DNA of 64,000 nucleotides from JAEUOS01 sp965279115 (GCA_965279115.1 OZ257137.1:620001-684000); one strand, 5' to 3'; shown: positions 23,457-33,115, counted from the stretch's first letter. Numbers and translations are program-made. Notes: generated from the sequence alone by a model not told the origin.

Positions 23457-24461
23457 CTAGCGCATCACCCCGGCGCGCGGTGCGATCCGGTCGGCCAGAG
23501 CATTTGCCATGGTGGCGCCAAACCGCTTGGCCAGGCGCTCGGCGACATTCTCGCGCTCGGTGTAGTCGATGATGGTTTCGGCCTTGATGACATCGCGCGC
23601 GACCGAATCCACCGTCCCGAGCGCGTCGGCCAGCCCCATCTCGACGCTCTTCGCGCCGGTCCACATCAGGCCGGAAAACATCTCCGGGGTTTCCTTCAGG
23701 CGCTTGCCGCGACCTTTCTTGACCACATCGATGAACTGCTGGTGGATCTCGCCCAGCATCGCCTGGGTGAACTCGCGCTGCTTCTCGTTGGTGGGCGAAA
23801 ACGGGTCCATGAAGGCCTTGTTCTCGCCCGCGGTGTAGACGCGCCGCTCGACGCCGAGCTTTTCCATCGTGCCGGTGAAACCGAAGCCGTCCATCAGCAC
23901 GCCGATCGACCCCACCAGGGAGGCCTTGTCGACGAAGATCTTGTCGGCCGAGGCGGCGATGTAATAGCCGCCCGAGGCGCACAGATCCTCGACCACGACG
24001 TGAAAGGGCTTGTCCGGATACTTGGCGCGCAGGCGCTTGATCTCGTCATAGACGATGCCGGACTGCACCGGGCTGCCGCCCGGGCTGTTGATGCGCAGGA
24101 TCACACCGGCCGTGTGTTCGTCCTTGAACGCGCTGGCCAGTGCGGAAGTGATGTGGTCGGCGCTGTTGTTGCCGCCGGACTCGATGACGCCCTGCAATTC
24201 GACCAGCGCGGTATGTTTTTCCGCCGTCGCCGAGCGCTTCCCCGGCAGAGGAAAATCGATCAGCGCGACGACGATAAGCGTGATGTACGCGAAGGTGAGC
24301 AGCTTGAAGAAAATCCCCCAGCGCCGCGAGGTTTTCTGCTCCTTCAGGGCGGCGAACGCCAGCTTTTCGATCGCCTGGCGCTCCCAGGAGGTATCCGCTG
24401 CGGTCGAGCCGGGTGGCGCTGGCGCCGCGCCACGCGCGGAGTCCGGGTTTTCGTTCAACAT
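23457..24461 (-). CDS. sppA: Signal peptide peptidase SppA-like S49 protease
   Basis: A 334-residue short-form SppA anchored by one membrane helix (FFKLLTFAYITLIVVALIDF, about residues 50-70), active side periplasmic. It has the S49 features INSPGGSPVQSG, the Ser nucleophile in DLCASGGYYIAASADKI, and VDKASLVGSIGV, which supplies the general-base Lys. ATG 24461 gives a 7-nt spacing from GGAAG; ATG 24467, overlapping the Rieske stop as ATGA, is also possible. It is the last gene of the rluC-HAD-Rieske-sppA operon and probably clears residual signal peptides. Confidence 0.93.
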   Translation of the reverse strand: MLNENPDSARGAAPAPPGSTAADTSWERQAIEKLAFAALKEQKTSRRWGIFFKLLTFAYITLIVVALIDFPLPGKRSATAEKHTALVELQGVIESGGNNSADHITSALASAFKDEHTAGVILRINSPGGSPVQSGIVYDEIKRLRAKYPDKPFHVVVEDLCASGGYYIAASADKIFVDKASLVGSIGVLMDGFGFTGTMEKLGVERRVYTAGENKAFMDPFSPTNEKQREFTQAMLGEIHQQFIDVVKKGRGKRLKETPEMFSGLMWTGAKSVEMGLADALGTVDSVARDVIKAETIIDYTERENVAERLAKRFGATMANALADRIAPRAGVMR

Positions 24462-24463
24462 GG

Positions 24464-24808
24464 TCATTCTTCCAGGAAAATCCCGCCGTCCGCCTCGCGC
24501 ACGGCCACAGGATGCAAACCCTGCCCCCGGCAGGGTCCTCCCGCGCAGGCGCCGCTTTGCGGGTCGTACATGGCGCCATGGGTGGCGCAAATCAAGTATA
24601 AGCCGTCCGCGTCGAAAAACACCCCGGGTTGCCAGTCGAGTTCGACCGGAACATGGGCACACTTGTTGAGATAAGCACGAGGCATGCCGTCAAAGCGCAC
24701 CACGAACGCGGCTTCGCTGCGTCCGCCGCGTTCGACCTCGAAGCGCACGCCCTTGCCTCCTTCCGGCAATTCGGCCGATGCGCAGATCAGCCGTTGCGCG
24801 AGAGCCAT
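24464..24808 (-). CDS. Rieske [2Fe-2S] ferredoxin-like protein
   Basis: 114 residues with the Rieske ligands C-x-H in NKCAHVPVELD and C-x-x-H in YLICATHGAMYDP, 17 residues between the pairs, as in small Rieske ferredoxins. It is cytoplasmic, with no signal. It lies between a HAD phosphatase (22-bp overlap) and sppA (stop-start overlap). Its electron partner is unknown, and the conserved operon gives no clear clue. Confidence 0.92.
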   Translation of the reverse strand: MALAQRLICASAELPEGGKGVRFEVERGGRSEAAFVVRFDGMPRAYLNKCAHVPVELDWQPGVFFDADGLYLICATHGAMYDPQSGACAGGPCRGQGLHPVAVREADGGIFLEE

Positions 24809-25440
24809 TGCGCGAGTTCCTGGACGCTTTCCACCATCCCCTTCGGACTCAGGGTTTCGAGTTGCTGCCGCGGATGCGCGCCATAGGTCACCGACAGGGC
24901 GTCGACACCCGCGTTGACGGCCATCTGCGAATCATGGGTGGTATCCCCGATCATCAGGGTCCGCCCCGGCTCGGCATCCAGCCGCTCCATCAGGTCGAAG
25001 AGCATCTGCGGATGCGGCTTGGAGTGCGTTTCGTCGGCGCAACGGGTCCAGTCGAACATATGGTGGATGTCACCCTGCGCAAGCGCGCGATCCAGGCCGG
25101 CGCGCGATTTGCCGGTGGCGACCGCCAGAAGGTAGTCGCGCGACTTGAGTTCGGCCAGCAGTTCACGTATGCCGGGAAACAGGATCAGGTCGTTTTCATG
25201 CGTGCGCCAGTGGGCCACGTAGCGCTCGACCAGGCGCGGGTAGTCCGATTTGGCCAGCCCTGGCACCGCAATGGCCAGCGCGTCGCCAAGCCCCAGGCCG
25301 ATCACATGGCTGGCGATCGTGTCGTCGGGCACGGGCTCGCCGATATCGCGGGCGGCTTCCTGGATGGACTTGACGATCACGGCGGTGGAATCCATGACCG
25401 TGCCGTCCCAGTCGAAAACGATCAGGTCGTAGTTTTTCAT
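24787..25440 (-). CDS. HAD-superfamily hydrolase, phosphoglycolate phosphatase-like
   Basis: 217 residues with HAD motif I FDWDGTVMDS (nucleophile Asp in DWD), motif II in LAVATGKSRAGL and motif IV MIGDTTHDSQMAVNAG. The cap domain is helical (subclass I). The substrate could be phosphoglycolate or another small phosphate ester; the genes around do not settle it. The start at 25440 overlaps the rluC stop as ATGA. Confidence 0.9.
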   Translation of the reverse strand: MKNYDLIVFDWDGTVMDSTAVIVKSIQEAARDIGEPVPDDTIASHVIGLGLGDALAIAVPGLAKSDYPRLVERYVAHWRTHENDLILFPGIRELLAELKSRDYLLAVATGKSRAGLDRALAQGDIHHMFDWTRCADETHSKPHPQMLFDLMERLDAEPGRTLMIGDTTHDSQMAVNAGVDALSVTYGAHPRQQLETLSPKGMVESVQELAQWLSRNG

Positions 25441-26408
25441 GCGGGTCGGGCAAGGCGGGAAAGCGTACCGAGGTAGGCTTCGCATTCGGCCGCTAGGCCG
25501 GCTTCGATGCGCACGCGCTCGCCGTTGTCGGGGCGAAGGAACGAGATTCTAGCCGCATGCAGGAACATGCGCTTCAATCCCGCCTTGGCGGCATGCCGAT
25601 TGGCCTCGAAGTCACCGTACTTGTCGTCGCCCAGGATCGGATGTCCTGCCGAGGCCAGATGAACGCGGATCTGATGCGTGCGGCCGGTCTTGATGGTCAC
25701 TTCAAGCAATGTCGCCTCGGCGTAGCGCCGGGCCACGCTCACCACCGAATGGGCTTCGCGGGCACCCTCGTGGCTGGCTTGCGAAACCCGGCGTTCGCCA
25801 CCCTGGGTGACGTAACTGGCCAGGGATTCCACAATGTGGTGTTTTGCCTCATGCGGCCAGACACCGTTGACCAGCGCGAAATAGCGCTTGTCGATTCGCC
25901 CTTCGCGCAGGAGTTCATGCAGCGCCACGAGGAAAGGCCGCTTTTTCGCCAGCAGGAGGATTCCGGAGGTATCACGGTCGAGGCGATGCACCAACTCAAG
26001 GAATCGCGCCTGCGGCCGCGCCGCGCGCAATGCCTCGATCACACCGAAACGCAAGCCGCTGCCGCCATGCACGGCGACCCCGGCCGGCTTGTTGATGGCC
26101 AGGAGATTGTCGTCTTCCAGCAACACCGGGAATCCGTCACCGGCGCGCGCCGCGCCGGCAGCAACAGGTGTGGTGCGCTGCGCCTCGACCTCGATGGGCG
26201 GCACCCGCACCCGGTCCTCCGCGGCAAGTCGGGTATCGGGCTTGGCGCGCCCCTTGTTCACCCGCACCTCGCCGGAGCGAATGATCCGGTAAATCAGGCT
26301 CTTGGGTGCCCCCTTGAGTACCTTCTGGAGAAAATTGTCCAGCCGCTGGCCAGCCGAATCGTCCCCGATTTCAAGCACTTTCGCTGCTGGCTTAACTAGT
26401 TGGTTCAT
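25437..26408 (-). CDS. rluC: 23S rRNA pseudouridine synthase RluC
   Basis: 323 residues: an S4 RNA-binding domain (SAGQRLDNFLQKVLKGAPKSLIYRIIRSGEVRVNKGRAK), then the RluA-type catalytic domain with HRLDRDTSGILLLAK (catalytic Asp). In E. coli RluC makes pseudouridines 955, 2504 and 2580. Divergent from rne, as in many proteobacteria, with the rne promoter overlapping its start region. First gene of a four-gene operon held together by overlaps. Confidence 0.95.
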   Translation of the reverse strand: MNQLVKPAAKVLEIGDDSAGQRLDNFLQKVLKGAPKSLIYRIIRSGEVRVNKGRAKPDTRLAAEDRVRVPPIEVEAQRTTPVAAGAARAGDGFPVLLEDDNLLAINKPAGVAVHGGSGLRFGVIEALRAARPQARFLELVHRLDRDTSGILLLAKKRPFLVALHELLREGRIDKRYFALVNGVWPHEAKHHIVESLASYVTQGGERRVSQASHEGAREAHSVVSVARRYAEATLLEVTIKTGRTHQIRVHLASAGHPILGDDKYGDFEANRHAAKAGLKRMFLHAARISFLRPDNGERVRIEAGLAAECEAYLGTLSRLARPA

Positions 26409-26421
26409 TTATATATATAAT
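26392..26421 (+). promoter_or_regulatory. Sigma-70 promoter for rne
   Basis: TTAACT (26392-26397), an 18-nt spacer, and a perfect TATAAT (26416-26421) inside the only strongly AT-rich patch of the region. Transcription would begin about 26428, giving an rne leader of roughly 500 nt. The element overlaps the first codons of divergent rluC. Confidence 0.6.
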
Positions 26422-26934
26422 CCTCGGGTCGGAGCGGTATGGCCGGCATTCCATCAAGATTTCCCGGATCCTGCATTTTCCCCTGCCGCGACTGCGTCAG
26501 GTGCCTAAGCGGGTTCGCCTGCGGTTTCAGCAGTGCGGTGCGCCTTATCCCGGCGTACTTGCCGGCCGGCATCGCAACCTGGGGGTCAGGATGGCGCGCC
26601 TTTCACAAGGCTCGGCCGCCCTGTTGCCGTTTCGACCGGCTTGTCGCTCGCCAGATGTCATGACAAGAGCGATGTTATAGGCAAACGAATTCGCGCGCGA
26701 ATCGCCCATTTGAAAAGTCCGGCTTCAGCATGAATGCCGGACCCACCACCGCCCAAGTGTCCCTCCTCTTTTCCATCGTCTTTGCGTTCTGCCTCGCGGG
26801 AATCATCTCCGCGAAGCGGCAGGCACTCGCCTTTGCCAGCCATCCGGCTGGCGTTTCGGTGCGTCCGGCCACGCAGGATGCGGGAGGCGGCCGGGTGCGA
26901 CTTCGGGCCCTCTGGCGCGCGCCAGGAGCAATCA
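26422..26934 (+). other. Long untranslated leader of rne
   Basis: About 510 bases with no convincing coding region on either strand. A long leader is known for E. coli rne, where it mediates feedback cleavage by RNase E itself; a similar role is inferred here. Ends with CCAGGAGCAATCA immediately before the rne ATG. Confidence 0.5.
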
Positions 26935-29781
26935 ATGAAAAGAATGTTGTTCAATGCGACGCACGCAGAGGAATTGCGCGTCGCCATCGTGGATGGCCAG
27001 AAGCTGATCGATCTGGACATCGAAATCGCCGGGCAGGAGCAGCGTAAAAGCAACATCTACAAGGGTGTCATCACCCGCATCGAGCCTTCGCTCGAGGCCT
27101 GTTTCGTGGACTATGGCGTCGACCGCCACGGTTTCCTGCCGTTCAAGGAAATCTCCCGCACCTACTTCCGCGAGGGCGTCAACGTTCGCGACGCCACCAT
27201 CAAGGAGGCTTTGCGTGAAGGCCAGGAACTGCTGGTCCAGGTCGAAAAGGACGAACGCGGCAACAAGGGCGCGGCGCTCACCACCTTCATATCGCTGGCC
27301 GGCCGCTACCTCGTGGTCATGCCCAACAATCCGCGCGGTGGCGGCGTTTCGCGCCGCGTGGAAGGCGATGACCGCCAGGAACTCAAGGAGGTCATGGACC
27401 AGCTCCAGTACCCAGAGGGCATGAGCCTGATCGCCCGCACCGCCGGCATCGGGCGCGAAGCCAACGAACTGCAGTGGGACCTGAACTACCTGCTCAAGCT
27501 GTGGGACGCGATCAAGAGCGCCGCCGATTCGCTCAAGGGCGCGAACCTGATCTACCTCGAGTCGAGCCTGGTGATCCGCGCCATCCGCGACTATTTCTCG
27601 CCCGATATCGGCGAGATCCTGATCGACACCGACGACATCTACGAGCAGGCAAAGACCTTCATGTCGCTGGTCATGCCCGACACCGAAAACCGGGTCAAGC
27701 GCTACCGCGACGATGTGCCGCTGTTTTCGCGCTTCCAGATCGAGCACCAGATCGAATCGGCCTATTCCCGCACCGTGCAATTGCCTTCCGGTGGCGCGAT
27801 CGTGATCGACCACACCGAGGCGCTGGTGGCCATCGACGTCAACTCGGCGCGTTCCACCCGCGGCACCGACATCGAGGAAACCGCGTTCCGCACCAATATG
27901 GAAGCCGCGGAAGAAGCGGCGCGCCAGCTGCGCCTGCGCGACATGGGCGGCCTGATCGTCATCGACTTCATCGACATGGAGTCCGCGCGCAACCAGCGCG
28001 AAGTCGAGCAGAAGTTGAAGGACGCGATGAAGCCCGACCGCGCACGCGTGCAGATGGGCAAGATCTCGCGCTTCGGCCTGATGGAACTGTCACGCCAGCG
28101 CCTGCGCCCGGCGCTCGCCGAAGCCAGCCACACGGTGTGCCCGCGCTGCAACGGCACCGGCCACATCCGCGATACGGAGTCTTCAGCCTTGCACATCCTG
28201 CGCATGATCCAGGAGGAAGCGATGAAGGACAACACCGCCACCGTGCGCGCCCAGGTGCCGGTCGATGTCGCCACCTTCCTGCTCAATGAAAAGCGCCTCG
28301 AGATCAACCGCATCGAGGCGCGCCAGCGCGTCAACGTCCTGCTGATTCCCAACATCCATCTTGAAACGCCGCACCACACCATCGAGCGCCTGCGTTTCGA
28401 CGACCAGACCGATACCAGCAAGCCCAGTTTCGAGCAGGTCGACACGCCGGACGCCGAAGGCTACAAGCGCAAGGAACCCGGCACGCAGGTGAAAAAGCCG
28501 GAACCGGCGGTCAAGGGCATCACTCCCGAGGCCCCCGCGCCGATGCGCGCCGCGGAGCCGGAAGCCCCGGTGCCTGCCGCTGCGGCACCCGCCAGCACCG
28601 GCACGCTGAGCGCGCCGGCAGGCGACTCGGGCGGCATCATCGGCCGCATCATGGGCTGGTTCAAGCCGCGTGCCGAACCGGTGCAGGTTGTCGAAACCAG
28701 CAGCGCGACGACTGCTGAAGTCAGCACCGCGACGCCGCCCACGCGCGAACGCGCCGACGGTGGCAATCGCAACGCTCGTGGCGGACGCAACGGGCGCGGA
28801 CGCGGTGGCGAACGTGGAGAACGCAGTGAGCGTCCCGAGCGCGGAGAACGCACCGAACGCGGTGACCGTCCGCCGCGCGGCCCGCGCCCCGAGCGCGATG
28901 GACAGCGCGGCGAACGCCGCCGCGAGCCAGCCGAGGGCGCCAAGCCTGAGGCCGCTGAAACCGAAGCAACGGCAAGCACCGAAGGCCAGCGTCCCGAGCG
29001 GGGCGAACGTGGCAACGGCCGCCGACGTGAACGTACGCCGCGCCCGGAAGGCGATGCGGCAGCGGCCGAGCCGCGTGTCGACAGCCTCGCCGCAACCGGC
29101 GAGGTTCCCGCCGCTGCAAATTCCGCTGAAGCCGGCGCACCTCCCGATGCGGAACGTCCGGAGGGTGAAGGCGCACGCGACGGCGAAGGTCGTCGTGGCC
29201 GCGGTCGCCGCGGAAGGCGCGGACGCGGTCGCAGCGGCGAGCGTGATGGCGAAGGCGAAAACGCCGCAGCCGAAGGCGTGGAAGCTGGCGATGGCACCGC
29301 TGCCGAAGTACCGCCGTCCGCCGCGCCTGCGGCGCCAATTGCGGACACCGCCCCGGTGGTTGCTGCCGCCGCCGTCGCCGCGGTGGCAGCTGTAGCGGCG
29401 CCAGAACCTGTCGCTGCCGCTGAGCCTGCTGCCGTGATCGACACACCGGCGCCTGCGCCGGCGCCGGTCGCGCCTGTGGCCGCAGCGGAAGTGGCGGCAC
29501 CGGTCGCCGTGGAGCCGGCACCCGTTCCTGCCGCGCCGGTACCGCCAGTTGCTGCCGAGCCCATCCGCATCAGGAAATCGGCTGCGGAACTCGAAGCCGA
29601 ACGCTTGGCGATGCTCGCCGGCGCCGGACTCGCACTGGTGGAAACAGACTCGCAGAAGTGGCGCGCGGCCTATGACCGCGCCTCGCAACTGGTTGAACCC
29701 GTGCCGCCCAAGCGGGTGCTGCGTCCGCAGCCTCCGCTTGAACAGGGCCCCCTGATTCAGGTGGAAACCAGTCGGCGGTAA
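26935..29781 (+). CDS. rne: Ribonuclease E
   Basis: A 948-residue endoribonuclease and degradosome organiser. The N-terminal catalytic half has the S1 domain (about 35-120), the DNase I-like site with Asp301 (VAIDVNSARSTRG) and Asp344 (VIDFIDM), and the zinc-link CPRCNGTGH at Cys402/Cys405; these match E. coli D303, D346 and C404/C407. The C-terminal half (from about 520) is disordered: an RGER/GGR-rich arginine region (about 610-720) for RNA binding, then Ala/Pro-rich sequence, ending in VLRPQPPLEQGPLIQVETSRR. ATG 26935 is set by AGGAG 7 nt upstream; the frame is open further upstream without homology. Confidence 0.96.
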   Translation: MKRMLFNATHAEELRVAIVDGQKLIDLDIEIAGQEQRKSNIYKGVITRIEPSLEACFVDYGVDRHGFLPFKEISRTYFREGVNVRDATIKEALREGQELLVQVEKDERGNKGAALTTFISLAGRYLVVMPNNPRGGGVSRRVEGDDRQELKEVMDQLQYPEGMSLIARTAGIGREANELQWDLNYLLKLWDAIKSAADSLKGANLIYLESSLVIRAIRDYFSPDIGEILIDTDDIYEQAKTFMSLVMPDTENRVKRYRDDVPLFSRFQIEHQIESAYSRTVQLPSGGAIVIDHTEALVAIDVNSARSTRGTDIEETAFRTNMEAAEEAARQLRLRDMGGLIVIDFIDMESARNQREVEQKLKDAMKPDRARVQMGKISRFGLMELSRQRLRPALAEASHTVCPRCNGTGHIRDTESSALHILRMIQEEAMKDNTATVRAQVPVDVATFLLNEKRLEINRIEARQRVNVLLIPNIHLETPHHTIERLRFDDQTDTSKPSFEQVDTPDAEGYKRKEPGTQVKKPEPAVKGITPEAPAPMRAAEPEAPVPAAAAPASTGTLSAPAGDSGGIIGRIMGWFKPRAEPVQVVETSSATTAEVSTATPPTRERADGGNRNARGGRNGRGRGGERGERSERPERGERTERGDRPPRGPRPERDGQRGERRREPAEGAKPEAAETEATASTEGQRPERGERGNGRRRERTPRPEGDAAAAEPRVDSLAATGEVPAAANSAEAGAPPDAERPEGEGARDGEGRRGRGRRGRRGRGRSGERDGEGENAAAEGVEAGDGTAAEVPPSAAPAAPIADTAPVVAAAAVAAVAAVAAPEPVAAAEPAAVIDTPAPAPAPVAPVAAAEVAAPVAVEPAPVPAAPVPPVAAEPIRIRKSAAELEAERLAMLAGAGLALVETDSQKWRAAYDRASQLVEPVPPKRVLRPQPPLEQGPLIQVETSRR

Positions 29782-29793
29782 TGCAGGCAACTA

Positions 29794-29827
29794 GGGATGG
29801 CGGGCCTTCGCCAGCCATCCCTTGTTT
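29794..29827 (+). terminator. Hairpin terminator after rne
   Basis: GGGATGGC ... GCCATCCC pairs over 8 bp around a GC-rich loop, followed by a short TTGTTT tail. It lies 12 bp past the rne stop. The U tract is weak, so termination may be partial. Confidence 0.55.
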
Positions 29828-29908
29828 GAACCGGCCTGCATTCAGCAGGCCACCGGTGCCGCATGCCGAGAAGGCATCGAGCCCCCACAGCAGGACCAGA
29901 AGCCCGAC

Positions 29909-30379
29909 TCAGGTTTCCGCGGGTCGCGCAAGCACCACGTCGATCAGGCCGTCGCACGCGTCCTCGATGTAATCGAGTACCGCTTCAAAGCCGTTCGGAC
30001 CACCATAGTACGGATCCGGTACCACTTGCGCGCTGTGCCGGCGTGCGAAGCGCATCAGCAATCCCACCTTGCGCGCGTGCTCGGGCGGACATTTTTGCTC
30101 CATCAGCGCGAGGTTGTCCCAGTCCATCGCCAACAGGTGGTCAAAGGTCGCGAAGTCTTCGCTGCGCAGGCGGCGGGCCCGCTGTCTGGACAGATCGTAG
30201 CCTCGCCTGGCGGCGTGCGCCTGGGCGCGCGGATCAGGCGCGTCACCGATATGGTGGGCATGCGTTCCGGCCGACGCCACCTCCACGCTTTTCGACAAGC
30301 CGCGCAGCGCGAGCTTGTGGCGCAAGACGCCCTCGGCCGTGGGCGACCTGCAGATGTTGCCCATGCAGACGAACAGCAC
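29909..30379 (-). CDS. Low-molecular-weight protein tyrosine phosphatase
   Basis: 156 residues. The phosphate loop CMGNICRSPTAE (Cys5 nucleophile, Arg11) is at the N-terminus and the general-acid Asp is in VVPDPYYGG. These are the defining features of LMW-PTPs (Wzb, YfkJ or ArsC-like types). The start is GTG 30379; no in-frame ATG precedes the loop. No kinase or capsule gene is next to it, so the target is unknown. It is convergent with rne and separated by 189 featureless bp from the hydroxylase gene upstream. Confidence 0.92.
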   Translation of the reverse strand: MLFVCMGNICRSPTAEGVLRHKLALRGLSKSVEVASAGTHAHHIGDAPDPRAQAHAARRGYDLSRQRARRLRSEDFATFDHLLAMDWDNLALMEQKCPPEHARKVGLLMRFARRHSAQVVPDPYYGGPNGFEAVLDYIEDACDGLIDVVLARPAET

Positions 30380-30568
30380 CCTGGACTTGACGACTGGATT
30401 GGCGATTTTTCTGCTCCAAAAGCAATGTTCACAAGCGACCGGAAGACCAGCTCGTCTTCAACGCACGACGACCCGGATCGTTGCGGATTATCGCGCAACA
30501 CCTCGCATACGACGCCGTGGCACTGCGGCAAAATTCCGGCCACGAGCCTTCATCCCGCCCCATCAAAC

Positions 30569-32173
30569 TCATGCGCGGACCGGGCGCTCCTCGCGTGGCG
30601 GGAACAAGGCCGCCAATCGCCGCATATCTTCCGACGGATCCGCCGCACCGAGATAAGCCAGGACGTGGCGGTCCGGGCGCAGTATGACCGCCGCGGCCCC
30701 GGCCTCGTACAGGGTTCGCTCGAGCACCCCTTCGCAGTCGACCACCGTCGAGCCCTCTGTTTCATTCCGCATATCCAAAGCTTCACCACGGCGAATCATG
30801 ACGACCTGCCTCGGCACACACTGGCCCATGGCCGAAGCCAGGTGCCCGAGCGCGGTCCTGTTCGCCCAACCGATGCATGCGAAACCCGGTCCCAGAAGTT
30901 CGTCCAGCAGTACCCGCGTACCGTCGGCGCGTTCAACCACAGGTTGCGGGAAAAGTTGCCCCGGGCGCACCCCCTTGAAGGCGCTGCCAGGCACGAAGTA
31001 GCCATCGGCGAATCGTGGCTTGGGCTTGAATTTCAGCTGCAACACGTAATCGCGCGCGGGTGGATACAGGCCCGCGACCCGCAGCGCGCCCTGCATCGCC
31101 ATCGCCCCCAGCCTGGACTTGGGCTGCATGAACCTGCCGATGCGCAACGCCATGACGATCAGGGACCAGGCATGCGGCTTGCGCTCGATTTCGTAGGTTT
31201 CAAGCAGGCTTGCGGCAAGTCGACCGCTGCTTACCGCAGCAAGCTTCCATGCCAGGTTGAACGCGTCACGCACACCGCTGTTCATGCCCTGGCCGGCGAA
31301 AGGCGGTGTGAGGTGGGCCGCGTCGCCGGCCAGTAGCACCCGGCCGACTTTCCAGCGTTCCGCCATGCGGGCATGAAAGGTGTAGACCACCTTGCGCACG
31401 ATCCAGAGGTTCTCGTCGCCGGGCACGCGCATGCGCATCCAGGATCGGATGCGTCCCTCATCGAGCACGTCTTCCGGTTTCTCGTGGTCGAACAACATGA
31501 ACTCGTAACGCAGGGTGCGATGCGGGCCGGGAAGACGTATCGCCGGACGCGCCGGATCGCAATAAGTGCGGGTATGGGGAAAAGGATCTTCCCGTTCGGC
31601 GAGATCGACGATCAACCAGCGTTCGGCGAAAGTGGTGCCGCTCATGGATACGCCAAGCGCCTCGCGCACGCCGCTGCGTCCGCCGTCGCAGGCCACCAGC
31701 CAGTCACAAGTAAGGGTGGCCGGGCCGGCGGGACCGTTCACATCGAGCGTGACTTTCGCGCCGCCGTCGTAGTGCCGCATGAGTTCGGTCGAAAGGCGCA
31801 CGTCGACATGGCCGAAGCGGGCCAGGCCTTCCAGCAGGCGGGTTTCCAGCAGCGGCTGGCGGAACGCGTTGCGTTTCGGATGGCCGTACTCGCGGGAGGT
31901 CGGTTCGATGCGCGCGAACTCCCGCCCCGCCCAGGAAATGTAGTGCACACCATAGCCCGGCACGAGGTCCGGCATGACCGACTCGAGGACGCCCGCGTTC
32001 TGCAGCGTCCGCAAACTCTCGTCATCGATCGAAACCGCGCGCGGTTCCCCCACGGTCGACGGATGGCGTTCCAGCAACAGGGTGCGGATGCCGTAGCCGC
32101 CCAGCAGGTTGGCCAGGGTGAGACCGGTCGGGCCGGCCCCCACTATGGCTACCGGGTAATGCGTTGAAGCCAC
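30569..32173 (-). CDS. FAD-dependent aromatic hydroxylase (MhpA/PheA-like)
   Basis: 534-residue class A flavoprotein monooxygenase. It has an N-terminal FAD-binding GAGPTGLTLANLLGGYG, the mid-domain DG motif CDGGRSGVREALG, and GDAAHLTPPFAGQGMNSGVRDAFNLAWKL for the flavin ribityl. A C-terminal thioredoxin-like domain (about 400-534) resembles that of MhpA and phenol hydroxylase. It would hydroxylate a phenolic substrate with NAD(P)H. It starts at GTG, 7 bp after the extradiol dioxygenase gene; together they suggest hydroxylation followed by meta-cleavage. The substrate is not determinable from sequence. Confidence 0.88.
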   Translation of the reverse strand: MASTHYPVAIVGAGPTGLTLANLLGGYGIRTLLLERHPSTVGEPRAVSIDDESLRTLQNAGVLESVMPDLVPGYGVHYISWAGREFARIEPTSREYGHPKRNAFRQPLLETRLLEGLARFGHVDVRLSTELMRHYDGGAKVTLDVNGPAGPATLTCDWLVACDGGRSGVREALGVSMSGTTFAERWLIVDLAEREDPFPHTRTYCDPARPAIRLPGPHRTLRYEFMLFDHEKPEDVLDEGRIRSWMRMRVPGDENLWIVRKVVYTFHARMAERWKVGRVLLAGDAAHLTPPFAGQGMNSGVRDAFNLAWKLAAVSSGRLAASLLETYEIERKPHAWSLIVMALRIGRFMQPKSRLGAMAMQGALRVAGLYPPARDYVLQLKFKPKPRFADGYFVPGSAFKGVRPGQLFPQPVVERADGTRVLLDELLGPGFACIGWANRTALGHLASAMGQCVPRQVVMIRRGEALDMRNETEGSTVVDCEGVLERTLYEAGAAAVILRPDRHVLAYLGAADPSEDMRRLAALFPPREERPVRA

Positions 32174-32180
32174 GAACGCT

Positions 32181-33005
32181 TCAGCTGCGCATGATCGCGC
32201 GTCCCCAAAGGTTCAGGGTGCGCTCTTCATGCGGCCACAGGCCGACCGGGCGGTCCGCCGCGCAGGTCTCGATCTCCGAGGAAATTTCCGCCAGGTTGCC
32301 GTCCGGGTCCGCCACCATGAAGAAGACATCGTTACCCGGGCCATGGCGCCCCACGCCCCATGCCATCGGTGTCTTCAGCCTTGCCATGTGGTCCGCCCAG
32401 TCGCGCAGCCTGGTCCAGTCGGGAGTCTCGAATGACTGGTGGTCGAAACGCGACACCGGCGCGCCAAACAGGGCCAGCGCATGGTGCAGGTGGTCGGTCC
32501 TCAGGAAGCACGCGCGCAGGACGCCCTGCCCGTCCTCGACGCGGTCCGAAAGGGTGAATCCGAGGTCATCGCGATAAAAGGGCAGCAGGCGCGACGGATC
32601 CTGGGTGCGCAAGGCGAAGTGTTGCGATGCCGCGGCGGGAACATCTGCGGATGCACCTTCCCCGGAAATGCCCGCGCTGAACACCGTGACATTCCCATCC
32701 GGGTCCGACACCGCGAACGCGTCAGGGTGGAACCAGCCCCACGACGGCAATGTGACATGCACCCGCTCCGGTACGCGCCGCCGGTAGGCCGCAAGTGCGG
32801 CGCCGTCGGGAAAACGCCAGGCCGCATACTTGAGTCGGTTCGCCACGCCGGCGGAAACCACCACCTTGCGGGCAGGCCCGTGGAGGATTTCAGCGCCCTC
32901 CAGGTTGGTATGGCGCATGACGAAATGCGCCGCATAAAAGCGCGCGCAGGCCAGCGGGTCAGGCGACGATATATGCAGATGGTCCAGTACGGCGCCGATT
33001 TCCAT
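32181..33005 (-). CDS. Extradiol (VOC-type) ring-cleavage dioxygenase
   Basis: 274 residues with two VOC/glyoxalase-like modules. Candidate iron ligands are His in DHLHISSPD (first module) or DHLHHALA (second module) and Glu in GNLAEISSEIE, as in type I extradiol dioxygenases such as BphC and catechol 2,3-dioxygenases. ATG 33005 begins MEIGAVLDHLHIS; an upstream in-frame start at 33080 adds an unlikely tail. It precedes the aromatic hydroxylase on the same strand. Cleavage of a catechol made by that hydroxylase is the inference. Confidence 0.83.
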   Translation of the reverse strand: MEIGAVLDHLHISSPDPLACARFYAAHFVMRHTNLEGAEILHGPARKVVVSAGVANRLKYAAWRFPDGAALAAYRRRVPERVHVTLPSWGWFHPDAFAVSDPDGNVTVFSAGISGEGASADVPAAASQHFALRTQDPSRLLPFYRDDLGFTLSDRVEDGQGVLRACFLRTDHLHHALALFGAPVSRFDHQSFETPDWTRLRDWADHMARLKTPMAWGVGRHGPGNDVFFMVADPDGNLAEISSEIETCAADRPVGLWPHEERTLNLWGRAIMRS

Positions 33006-33115
33006 GGCGGAACCCAGTTTTGGTGAGCGCGCATGATGCGCAAGCGCTGCGCGGGTGTCAATGGCCGACGGCGGCCGCAAACCAGGCGACTTCGCGCGCG
33101 GGCAACTCGAGTGGC

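Noticed and set aside
28183..29790. 535-codon frame antisense to the rne C-terminus
   Set aside because: Arises from the low-complexity Arg/Ala/Pro coding of RNase E.
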